The translations under genes and the position numbers were made by a program. A stretch of 6,149 bases of DNA from Treponema sp. (GTDB lineage Bacteria > Spirochaetota > Spirochaetia > Treponematales > Treponemataceae). Location: the NCBI GenBank assembly GCA_017453705.1, contig JAFTEK010000086.1, forward strand, positions 1-6,149, given 5' to 3'. Under the pieces are notes generated by a model. The model saw only the letters and a list, made by a program, of their open reading frames with translations, searched no databases and had not been told where the DNA came from. Of this stretch, positions 1-5,666 are shown in pieces (the stretch's first letter is position 1; every line of letters starts with the position of its first letter).

Positions 1-19
1 AACTGGTCAAAATTCACCT

Positions 20-59
20 CAAGAATCGCAAGTGGTGCGTAGCACCGCTGAGATTCTTG
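20..59. repeat. Long imperfect hairpin, left end
   Basis: The arms 20-38 and 42-59 fold back on each other around a three-base loop (39-41). Eight base pairs at the base (CAAGAATC with GATTCTTG) are followed by one mismatch (28/51), two pairs, a bulged A at 31, and seven more pairs including one G-T wobble. It is not followed by a T-run on either strand, so it does not look like a standard intrinsic terminator. It lies inside the open frame that leads into the pseudouridine synthase and directly abuts a second hairpin at 62-97, so the two may form one compound palindromic element. The structure is seen directly; its role is unknown. Confidence 0.65.
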
Positions 60-1102
60 AAAGCCAGTGCAAAAGTAACCGACTTTTGCAACTGGCTCAC
101 TGGACTTCTCACTCCCAGGAGAGGCTGGATGTTTTTCTCAGGCGGGAGCTTGCCGGCCTTATGCCCGCCGGTGTTGTCCTTTCCAATTCCAAGCTGCGGC
201 GGATGATTGTGGCCGGTTGCGTCACTGTGGACGGCAGGGAATGCAGGAGGCCGGCCTTTGAGCTCAGGAAGGGCTGTCGTGTGTCCGTGTCGCTGGATGC
301 TGACAGGCTCTTTTACGAGAAGGACAACGGTGACATAGAATTTGTGCTTGAGGCGAAGGATGTCCTTTTTGAGGACGATGTTATCATAGTCGTAAACAAG
401 CCCCCTTTCCTGCCTAGCGAGGAGACTGTCGTGAAGGAGCGGCGGAACCTGCACCAGGCGGTCATAGACTATTTATGGAAGAACAATCCCTCTCTCAGGA
501 ACCCGCCCTATGTGGGGATAATGCACCGGTTGGATAGGGAGACCAGCGGGGCGATATTGTTCACCAAGTCCAGGTCTGTGAACAAGGCCGTCCATGATGC
601 CTTTGAGGGGCACAAGGTCAGGAAGGTCTACCGGGCTGTCTCCGGCTGCCGTGACGAAAGGGGCTTGTCTGCCCTTTGCCTGCCGTATTCTTTCAGTGTC
701 GAGGGCTTCGTCGGCAGGGTCAGTCCTAGGGGCAGCCCTTGCAAGATGGGGAATCTTTCCGAGGCTGAGGGCGGCCTTTATGCCCATACTGACTTTAGCC
801 TGCTGTCGCTTGAAAGGCGGGTGGGTAAGACCCTGTGCTACTTTGACTGCTGCTTGCAGACTGGACGTACCCATCAGATAAGGCTTCATCTTTCGAATTC
901 AGGCTTTCCCATCATCGGTGACAGCCTGTATGGCGGCGAGGCGGGCTTTGAGGAGAACGGGGGCAGGATAATGCTTCATGCCCGGCTCCTTGAGTTCTGT
1001 CATCCGCTGTCCGGGAATCTTATTTCCTGCGAGGCTTGCCTGCCGCCCTTGTTTGCCCCGGCTTCCCCGGAAATGGGCTGCATCCCGGAAAAGGGCATTT
1101 GA
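32..1102 (+). CDS. RluA-family pseudouridine synthase, start uncertain
   Basis: Converts specific uridines of rRNA or tRNA to pseudouridine in the cytoplasm; the target cannot be read from sequence. With GTG 32 as residue 1, an S4 RNA-binding domain spans about 30-85 (ERLDVFLRREL, then KLRRMIVAGCVTVDG). The catalytic domain follows at about 110-325: VVNKPPFLPS near 121, the HRLDRETSGA motif with catalytic Asp168, and the QTGRTHQIRLHL motif near 276-287. All core RluA/RluC/RluD signatures are present. The frame has no stop upstream to base 2, GTG 32 and GTG 35 have no clear SD, and no in-frame ATG precedes the S4 domain, so the start may lie off-window or at TTG 86. Residues before about 28 derive largely from two hairpin repeats and may not be translated. 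An insert of about 25 residues after the catalytic motif (around 220-250) is typical of family length variation. The stop codon overlaps the -35 of the next gene's promoter. Confidence 0.85.
   Translation: MVRSTAEILESQCKSNRLLQLAHWTSHSQERLDVFLRRELAGLMPAGVVLSNSKLRRMIVAGCVTVDGRECRRPAFELRKGCRVSVSLDADRLFYEKDNGDIEFVLEAKDVLFEDDVIIVVNKPPFLPSEETVVKERRNLHQAVIDYLWKNNPSLRNPPYVGIMHRLDRETSGAILFTKSRSVNKAVHDAFEGHKVRKVYRAVSGCRDERGLSALCLPYSFSVEGFVGRVSPRGSPCKMGNLSEAEGGLYAHTDFSLLSLERRVGKTLCYFDCCLQTGRTHQIRLHLSNSGFPIIGDSLYGGEAGFEENGGRIMLHARLLEFCHPLSGNLISCEACLPPLFAPASPEMGCIPEKGI
62..99 (+). repeat. Palindromic repeat, copy 1 (30-base unit at 70-99)
   Basis: Bases 62-76 pair with 82-97 to give a 15-bp stem with a single bulged A (90) and the loop AACCG (77-81). 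The inner part, CAAAAGTAACCGACTTTTG, continues with CAACTGGCTCA. This 30-base unit (70-99) recurs at 5568-5597 on the opposite strand with one mismatch (T to C in the tail). Only copy 1 keeps the outer half of the stem (AGCCAGT with ACTGGCT). A 30-base near-identity in a 6-kb window is far beyond chance and points to a dispersed REP-like element or a shared RNA structure. Here it covers codons 11-23 of the synthase frame if GTG 32 is the start. Confidence 0.8.
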
Positions 1103-1127
1103 AAAACATTGGAAAAAATGATATAAT
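1099..1127 (+). promoter_or_regulatory. Sigma-70 type promoter for pectinesterase-proC-RR run
   Basis: A -35 TTGAAA (1099-1104) and a perfect -10 TATAAT (1122-1127) are separated by exactly 17 bases. The -35 overlaps the TGA stop (1100-1102) of the pseudouridine synthase. Transcription would begin near 1134, only a few bases before the ATG at 1138, implying a leaderless or nearly leaderless message. Inferred from consensus only. Confidence 0.65.
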
Positions 1128-1137
1128 CGTTGCCGAT

Positions 1138-2148
1138 ATGCTAGATTTAAATGTAAACGCAAGGACTCCTGCGTCTATAACTGCTGCATTCAAGCGTATG
1201 CATGAGATGGTTATGACAGGGGCTGTGGCGGAGGATGCCACCTTTCATCTGATTCTTGCACCAGGAATTTACCGCGAGAGTATAAGATATAACATGTCCA
1301 ACCCCCTTATAATGGAATGTGTCCAAGGGGCGGCCGCCGACTGCATGATCCAGGCTGACAACTGCGAGGCCTTCCGCAAGGGGAGGGAGAACCGCTCCAT
1401 ATTCTACTTTGGCCCTAACGCAACGAAAGTCACGCTTAAGAATTTCAGCGTTGAGAACACCCATCTTAAGTCAATCGAGGCTGACAACACCAAGCTTGAC
1501 AGCGCGGAAGCCTTTGTATGGGATAATTCATCAGGTACGCTCAAGGCCGAGGGGATGACTTTCATAGGCAGGCAGAACACGATATTCGTGAGGGGCTTCT
1601 CCTGGTTCCTGGGCTGCCACGTGGAGGGAGACACGGATATTGTGTATGGGGAACCTGATGTCTGCGTGCTGGAGGACTGCTCGGTGCACATCAGGAGTGA
1701 CAACCGGGGCGACTACAACGGATATGCCGTCAAGAGCAGGACGGACGCGGGAAAGAAGGGCTTTGTCCTCACGAACTGCACTTTTACCGGTGAAAAAAGA
1801 AAGAAAAGCTCCCTTTACGTCTACAGGACGGCGGGTCTGGGGCAGATTTCCACAGGCCGGAATTTTGACAACGCGGCTTTTATAAACTGCAGGGTTTCCG
1901 ATATTTATAGCCCGGAGTTTGAGTGGGATGATGACATGGAGCTTTCCATCTGCCCAAGGGGAAACGCGGAGTCGGGAATCCGCGAGTACGGCACCAAGAC
2001 TATCCTTGAATCCGGTGGCGAGACGGCTTCTGATACAAGCCGGCGCAACGTCAAGTCATACACACTGACTGACGATGACTACTTCAAGATGTATGCCAGC
2101 CGTTACCTTATCTTTGAAAATACTCCATTGGCAGCGAGGTTAGAATAG
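1138..2148 (+). CDS. Divergent CE8 pectinesterase-family protein, no signal peptide
   Basis: 336 aa, right-handed beta-helix pectin methylesterase family (carbohydrate esterase family 8), which removes methyl esters from galacturonate chains. LILAPGIYRESIRYN (about 40-55) matches the family's first strands. GRQNTIFV (144-151) aligns with the QDT motif, GDTDIVYG (164-171) with GTVDFIFG, placing the nucleophile at Asp167, and YVYRTAG places the conserved Arg at 230. Spacings fit plant PME (as I recall, carrot Gln135/Asp136, Asp157, Arg225). However, the catalytic acid position is Asn147 and the residue aligning with Gln113 is Glu124, so activity is in doubt. The N-terminus has no signal sequence, so the protein should be cytoplasmic and would act on imported oligogalacturonides or another ester. 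ATG 1138 is chosen because the frame upstream to 1036 overlaps the synthase gene and the promoter; there is no good SD. First gene of a run with proC and the response regulator. Confidence 0.8.
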   Translation: MLDLNVNARTPASITAAFKRMHEMVMTGAVAEDATFHLILAPGIYRESIRYNMSNPLIMECVQGAAADCMIQADNCEAFRKGRENRSIFYFGPNATKVTLKNFSVENTHLKSIEADNTKLDSAEAFVWDNSSGTLKAEGMTFIGRQNTIFVRGFSWFLGCHVEGDTDIVYGEPDVCVLEDCSVHIRSDNRGDYNGYAVKSRTDAGKKGFVLTNCTFTGEKRKKSSLYVYRTAGLGQISTGRNFDNAAFINCRVSDIYSPEFEWDDDMELSICPRGNAESGIREYGTKTILESGGETASDTSRRNVKSYTLTDDDYFKMYASRYLIFENTPLAARLE

Positions 2149-2152
2149 CTTT

Positions 2153-3013
2153 ATGAAAAATTCTGGGATTGCGGGTAAGAATGTTGGCTGCATAGGCTGC
2201 GGAACGATGGGGGGGGCTGTTGTCAGGGCTATTGCCTCGTCGCATCTGGATGTCCAGCTTTTTGTCTCGTCTGGGCACTATTCAAGGGCGGAGTCCTTTG
2301 TGGAGTCGCTTTCTGACTTGTCATCGGGCGGCAGGGCACGCTCCTGCGAGTCCAACCTTGCACTGGCGAAAAGCTGTGACATAATCTTTATCGCTGTAAA
2401 GCCTGCCTTTGTCAAGACGGTAATAGAGGAAATAAGGCCTGCATTTAGTGGGCATAAGCTGCTCATCTCCATGGCTGCGGGGGTTACTTTGTCATCCTTG
2501 CGTGAGTATGCCTCTGCTGGTGGCAATCCTGCCTGTCCCCGCTTGTTACGCATGATGCCCAACCTGCCAGCCGTCTATGGGGAGAGCATGACGGCCTTGT
2601 GCTATGACAAGGATGCCGGGGAGGATGAAATTGGCATGGCTGTCTCCCTGCTGGAGACGGCTGGAAAAGTCGAGTTGGTCAGCGAGAAGATGATGGACGG
2701 GGTGACGGCTGTTTCCGGCTCCGGCCCTGCATATGCCTTCATGTTCATTGAGGCCCTTGCTGATGCGGCCGTGAAATTCGGTATTCCCAGGAAGCAGGCT
2801 TATGTGTATGCTGCCCAGACTTTGAAAGGAGCCGCTGTCATGGCTTTGGAAGACTCAAGGAGCATAAGCGAGCTCAAGGATGCTGTATGCTCGCCTGCGG
2901 GGACCACTATAGAGGCTGTGGCCGCCTTGGAGAAAGGGGGCTTCCGGGGCCTTGTGATAGATGCCGCGTCTGCCGCATACGCCAGGTCTGTGGAGCTGGG
3001 AAGGAAGAGCTGA
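2153..3013 (+). CDS. proC: Pyrroline-5-carboxylate reductase
   Basis: 286 aa, usual length for ProC. It reduces 1-pyrroline-5-carboxylate to proline with NAD(P)H, the last step of proline synthesis, in the cytoplasm. The N-terminal Rossmann motif is GCIGCGTMGG (12-21), followed by DIIFIAVKP (76-84), LISMAAGV (104-111) and RMMPN (133-137). The C-terminal dimerisation and substrate domain contains VSGSGPAYAF (188-197) and the family signature LKDAVCSPAGTTIEA with GGFRG (241-266). All key parts are intact. The ATG at 2153 lies four bases (CTTT) after the pectinesterase stop with only a weak AGG about 13 bases upstream, so coupled translation is likely. Odd point: a run of eight G (2209-2216) sits inside the codons for Met19-Gly20-Gly21-Ala22 of the nucleotide-binding loop. 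A functional link to the pectinesterase is not apparent. Confidence 0.96.
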   Translation: MKNSGIAGKNVGCIGCGTMGGAVVRAIASSHLDVQLFVSSGHYSRAESFVESLSDLSSGGRARSCESNLALAKSCDIIFIAVKPAFVKTVIEEIRPAFSGHKLLISMAAGVTLSSLREYASAGGNPACPRLLRMMPNLPAVYGESMTALCYDKDAGEDEIGMAVSLLETAGKVELVSEKMMDGVTAVSGSGPAYAFMFIEALADAAVKFGIPRKQAYVYAAQTLKGAAVMALEDSRSISELKDAVCSPAGTTIEAVAALEKGGFRGLVIDAASAAYARSVELGRKS

Positions 3014-3017
3014 CTTT

Positions 3018-3632
3018 ATGAGCCGGGATCCAGACATTGAGAAGCCTGTTGTTTTCTCTGCCATGGAAGCCGCGAAAATCTGCGGTGTTGTTAACCAGAC
3101 TGCGATTAACTGGATACGCAAAGGCTCGCTTAAGGCTTTCACGACACCTGGGGGGCAGTACAGGATTTATCCTAAAGACCTTGTGGACTTCATGGTTCAG
3201 AACAAGATGAACGTTCCTGCCAAGCTTTTGGACAGCCTGAAGGCTAAGGCGGCCAGGAGGGATAATACTGTCCTTGTCGTGGATGATGACAAGGCCTTTA
3301 ACGATGTGATATGCAGGTTCCTTAAGTCCAAGGACGCAAGGCTGGACTTGCACCAGGCGTATGACGGATTTGAGGCCGGCTCCAAGATGGCTTCGCTCAA
3401 GCCTGATGTCGTTGTGCTGGATTTGGATTTGCCGGGCGTGGACGGTGTTAAAATATGCCGTAACATAAGCGAGGAGCCTGAGTCTTTCGGCAGCCCGGCG
3501 GTAATCGTGGTGACGGCTCTTGAGGATGATTTCGTGGAAGCCAGCTGCATGGAGCTGGGCGTGTCGCGATACTACCATAAGCCTCTCGACCTGCCCATGC
3601 TTTCCAAGACGCTGGAAGAACTGCTAGGTTAA
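3018..3632 (+). CDS. Response regulator with N-terminal MerR/excisionase-like HTH
   Basis: 204 aa. Residues 12-59 form a winged helix-turn-helix of the MerR/BldC/excisionase type: FSAMEAAKICGV, NQTAINWIRKGSLKAF, then the wing TPGGQYRIYPKDLVDFM. A linker (about 60-82) leads to a full receiver domain (83-204): acidic pair Asp89/Asp90, phospho-acceptor Asp135 in VVVLDLDLPGVDG, Thr166 and Lys188 (YYHKP). All phosphorylation residues are present, so it should be controlled by a histidine kinase, not seen in this window. The output domain precedes the receiver, the reverse of OmpR or NarL types. It begins four bases (CTTT) after the proC stop, with AAGGAAG about 12 bases upstream as a likely SD. 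Target genes are unknown; a DNA-binding role is inferred from the fold. Confidence 0.9.
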   Translation: MSRDPDIEKPVVFSAMEAAKICGVVNQTAINWIRKGSLKAFTTPGGQYRIYPKDLVDFMVQNKMNVPAKLLDSLKAKAARRDNTVLVVDDDKAFNDVICRFLKSKDARLDLHQAYDGFEAGSKMASLKPDVVVLDLDLPGVDGVKICRNISEEPESFGSPAVIVVTALEDDFVEASCMELGVSRYYHKPLDLPMLSKTLEELLG

Positions 3633-3643
3633 CAATAGGGAAC

Positions 3644-4672
3644 TTAAGGTCTGTATAGATATGCAGGGTAGCTTATCTCCGGCTCTATGATTTTCTGGAC
3701 TGCGGAAGGAAGGGCTGCTGTGCCTTCTGCCCTGGATTTGCCCAGTTTGTCCGCAAGCCCGGTCAGGTATTTATAGAAGCTTTTCTCCTGTTCGTAGGTG
3801 TAGTCCACCACTTCATAGTATACGTCCTCAAATTCCTTGGCGGCTATGACATCCAGAAGATCATTCCAGCTTCCTATTTCGTCTATGAGTTTGTTCTCCT
3901 TCGCCTGCCTTGCCGTGTAGACCCTTCCGTCAGCAAGTTTCCTGACTGTCCCGATGGGGAGCTTCCTGCTCTTTGCCACTATGTCCGTGAACTGCTCGTA
4001 GCACTCATCACACATGGCCTGCATGATTTCCTCCTGCTCCTTTGTGAAAGGCTCGGAGTAACTGCCCATTGTCTTGTTCCTGCCGGAATGTATGGTCTTG
4101 GACTTTATGCCGTATTTGTCCATAAGGGCGGTGAGATCCACGAACTGTCCGCCGATTACGCCGATGCTTCCTGTCCAGCAGTTGCGGTTTGCCATTATAT
4201 ATTTGGAAGAGCACGCGATATAATAGCCGCCGCTCGCCGCAAGGGAGGCAAAGTAGGCGTACACAGGCTTGCTTTCCCCATACTTGAGAAGCCTTAGGTA
4301 AGCCTCGTCGGATTCGTAGACAGTTCCTCCGGGAGAGTCCACGTATAAGGCTATTGCTAGGTTGTTCTTGTCGTTCTCAAGGTCGTCTATAGTGTCCAAA
4401 AGCCAGTCCTGGTTATAAGTCTCTCCGGCAGGCTGTATTGTCCCTGTTATATGAAGACAGGCGATGTAGGGGTGGTTTGTTCCGGGCTTCTTCTTGTTCT
4501 TGAAGGAGAAGTCAAAGCCTGGGATATCCTTGAGCACGGACGTGCCTGCCGGAGCGGGGCTTCCTCCTTCCATGCCCTCGGCTGCCCATGCTTTGTGAAC
4601 CCTGAAGGCCGAAACTCCGACAGCAAGGATTATTATGGTTATTAATACTGCGAGTCCCTTGTTTTTCTTCAT
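3644..4672 (-). CDS. sppA: Signal peptide peptidase SppA, short form
   Basis: 342 aa membrane-anchored serine protease of family S49 that degrades cleaved signal peptides and other membrane-released peptides. The N-terminus (KKNK followed by hydrophobic 7-22) is a signal anchor, with the catalytic part outside the cytoplasmic membrane. IALYVDSPGG (107-116) is the ClpP-like oxyanion region; FASLAASGGYYIA holds the nucleophile Ser147, and HSGRNKTMGSYSEP holds the general base Lys200. This matches the Ser/Lys dyad and spacing of short bacterial SppA (B. subtilis, as I recall, Ser147/Lys199). DGRVYTARQAKENKLIDEIG (248-267) is the usual C-terminal core. A tail of about 60 residues beyond it (KFY/YLTGLADKLG region) is not recognised. 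The SD AAGGAG overlaps the upstream DUF975 stop codon, so the two are co-transcribed. The stop lies 11 bases from the convergent response regulator. Confidence 0.95.
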   Translation of the reverse strand: MKKNKGLAVLITIIILAVGVSAFRVHKAWAAEGMEGGSPAPAGTSVLKDIPGFDFSFKNKKKPGTNHPYIACLHITGTIQPAGETYNQDWLLDTIDDLENDKNNLAIALYVDSPGGTVYESDEAYLRLLKYGESKPVYAYFASLAASGGYYIACSSKYIMANRNCWTGSIGVIGGQFVDLTALMDKYGIKSKTIHSGRNKTMGSYSEPFTKEQEEIMQAMCDECYEQFTDIVAKSRKLPIGTVRKLADGRVYTARQAKENKLIDEIGSWNDLLDVIAAKEFEDVYYEVVDYTYEQEKSFYKYLTGLADKLGKSRAEGTAALPSAVQKIIEPEISYPAYLYRP

Positions 4673-4683
4673 TTACTGTACTG

Positions 4684-4690
4684 CTCCTTA
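4684..4690 (-). promoter_or_regulatory. RBS of sppA overlapping DUF975 stop codon
   Basis: Read on the minus strand, the DUF975 stop TAA (4690-4688) runs straight into GGAG, giving the SD TAAGGAG, 11 bases before the sppA ATG at 4672. The shared bases indicate that ribosomes finishing DUF975 end on the sppA ribosome-binding site, supporting coupled expression. Confidence 0.8.
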
Positions 4691-5545
4691 GTTGGCGTCA
4701 TTCTCGTTGTTTGGTGGCAGGCTGATTACGTCAGGTGTCACAGGGGCTGTGAAATCTGCCGGCTGCCCGGTGAAATTACTCTGCTGTCCGTCGAAATCGG
4801 CTTGTTGTCCGTTGTAAGTGGCTGGCTGTTCGTTGAAATCGGTCGGCTGCTCATACTGGGGCTGTTCCCCAAAGTCCTCAGGCCTGAGGCGGCCGGACTG
4901 CAAGGCCATGGCCTTGAGCATTTTGTAGGCGTTGGTCTTGGACATCTGCATATAGGGCATGACATAAAGATACAGGAGACCTCCTGTCAGTCCCGTAAGA
5001 ATCTCCCAGCCGATAAAGCTTAAGTCCATTATGAACAGGTCTCCCTTGTAGCCCCTGGTTATCTCAATGCTGATTTTCATCGCCTTGCGCACACCTATCT
5101 TGGGGTTTTCCGCTATGATGAAGAAAATCTGTGAGTATGCATAGGCTTTGACTATGCCAGGGATGAAGAAGAGCAGGCTCCACAAAAATACCCATAGGTA
5201 ATACCATAGCATTGCCAGCGCACCCTTGAACCATAGTGAGAAAGCTGATATGAATGCGGAGAAGGGCAGCGGATCCCTGGTTTTCCACAGGTCGATGAAA
5301 AGCTTTGTGTATGCGATACCCAATATTCCTGCTATGCCTATGGTTATCAGGCTTGTAAAGTTTCCTGTGGTGACATATCTTAACTCGTCTTCGCTTCCTT
5401 CGGAATTGGCGATAATCGCTATAATCTCCGGTATTGATATTATCAGTATCACTGCGAGCATTACGAGTGTTGCGAGGATTGGCGTTGCCCATCTTCCCTT
5501 TAGCTGTTTTTTTGCAATTCGTTTGTATTCAACTCTGTCAAACAT
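4688..5545 (-). CDS. DUF975 family integral membrane protein with Gln-rich repeat tail
   Basis: 285 aa. The N-terminus RVEYKRIAKKQLKGRWATPI and the motif YKGDLFIMDLSFIGWEIL (166-183) are hallmarks of DUF975, a membrane family without an assigned biochemical function. Hydrophobic segments lie at about 22-46, 64-87, 109-129, 131-145 and 170-197. Residues 147-166 (KIGVRKAMKISIEITRGYKG) are basic and probably cytoplasmic. From about 222 on the protein is hydrophilic and carries repeated seven-residue units rich in Gln, Asn, Asp, Phe and Gly. ATG 5545 is chosen over TTG 5581 because a strong SD (AGGAGG, 5556-5551) sits five bases before it and the family begins at MFDRVEY. First gene of an operon with sppA, which suggests an envelope role; this is inference from context only. 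Confidence 0.88.
   Translation of the reverse strand: MFDRVEYKRIAKKQLKGRWATPILATLVMLAVILIISIPEIIAIIANSEGSEDELRYVTTGNFTSLITIGIAGILGIAYTKLFIDLWKTRDPLPFSAFISAFSLWFKGALAMLWYYLWVFLWSLLFFIPGIVKAYAYSQIFFIIAENPKIGVRKAMKISIEITRGYKGDLFIMDLSFIGWEILTGLTGGLLYLYVMPYMQMSKTNAYKMLKAMALQSGRLRPEDFGEQPQYEQPTDFNEQPATYNGQQADFDGQQSNFTGQPADFTAPVTPDVISLPPNNENDAN
4739..4876 (-). repeat. In-gene 21-base tandem repeats coding a seven-residue motif
   Basis: The DUF975 tail (residues 224-269) reads as imperfect heptads: DFGEQPQ, a short YEQPT, DFNEQPA, TYNGQQA, DFDGQQS, NFTGQPA and a partial DFTAPV. The DNA shows the same 21-base periodicity, each unit on the plus strand beginning GAAAT or a close variant (4750, 4771, 4792, 4834), with GTAAG at 4813. 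Such repeats can gain or lose units in frame. Confidence 0.8.
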
Positions 5546-5550
5546 ATATG

Positions 5551-5556
5551 CCTCCT
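5551..5556 (-). promoter_or_regulatory. Strong RBS fixing the DUF975 start
   Basis: AGGAGG on the minus strand with a five-base spacer (CATAT) to the ATG at 5545. It is the best Shine-Dalgarno in the window and decides against the longer TTG 5581 start, which would begin inside the palindromic repeat. Confidence 0.85.
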
Positions 5557-5567
5557 GTTTTGTGTTT

Positions 5568-5597
5568 TGAGCCGGTTGCAAAAGTCGGTTACTTTTG
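5568..5597 (-). repeat. Palindromic repeat, copy 2, in the DUF975 5' leader
   Basis: On the minus strand this is CAAAAGTAACCGACTTTTG followed by CAACCGGCTCA, 29 of 30 bases identical to plus-strand 70-99. The 7-bp stem CAAAAGT/ACTTTTG with the AACCG loop is intact, but the outer stem of copy 1 is lost because the upstream flank differs. Its first base (5597) lies seven bases past the -10 element, so the predicted DUF975-sppA transcript would start with this hairpin. The SD follows 11 bases after the repeat ends. It could act as a 5' stabilising stem, a protein or RNA binding site, or be a neutral mobile palindrome. Confidence 0.8.
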
Positions 5598-5603
5598 TAT
5601 AAG

Positions 5604-5632
5604 ATTGTAAAGAGTATTTAATGCTTTTTCAA
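5604..5632 (-). promoter_or_regulatory. Sigma-70 type promoter for DUF975-sppA
   Basis: Read on the minus strand: -35 TTGAAA (5632-5627), a 17-base spacer, and -10 TACAAT (5609-5604). Transcription would start near 5597, giving a leader of about 52 bases that begins with the palindromic repeat. Consensus match only. Confidence 0.65.
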
Positions 5633-5666
5633 GTGGAACACAATCAAATTGCGTGGAATGTATAGC

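Noticed and set aside
129..206. Small frame starting ATG 129 with AGGAGA eight bases upstream
   Set aside because: Good SD and ATG, but out of frame with the S4 domain, which is clearly coded across it; the 25-residue product looks random.
14..454. Minus-strand frame of 146 codons
   Set aside because: Lies antisense to the well-supported synthase and includes both hairpin repeats; no family features.
1118..1120. ATG inside the spacer of the promoter
   Set aside because: Out of frame with the CE8 gene.
1036..1137. Upstream extension of the CE8 gene to ATG 1036
   Set aside because: Would overlap 67 bases of the synthase gene and read through the promoter; residues do not resemble a signal peptide or the family.
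3601..3617. Short hairpin TTCCA/TGGAA near the response regulator end as a terminator
   Set aside because: Five-base stem inside the coding region without a T-run on either strand.
5546..5581. DUF975 start at TTG 5581
   Set aside because: Falls inside the palindromic repeat and upstream of a strong SD that serves ATG 5545.
70..5597. The two inverted repeat copies as ends of a 5.5-kb transposon
   Set aside because: No transposase or target duplication; enclosed genes are ordinary chromosomal ones, and each copy is itself a palindrome placed by a gene start.
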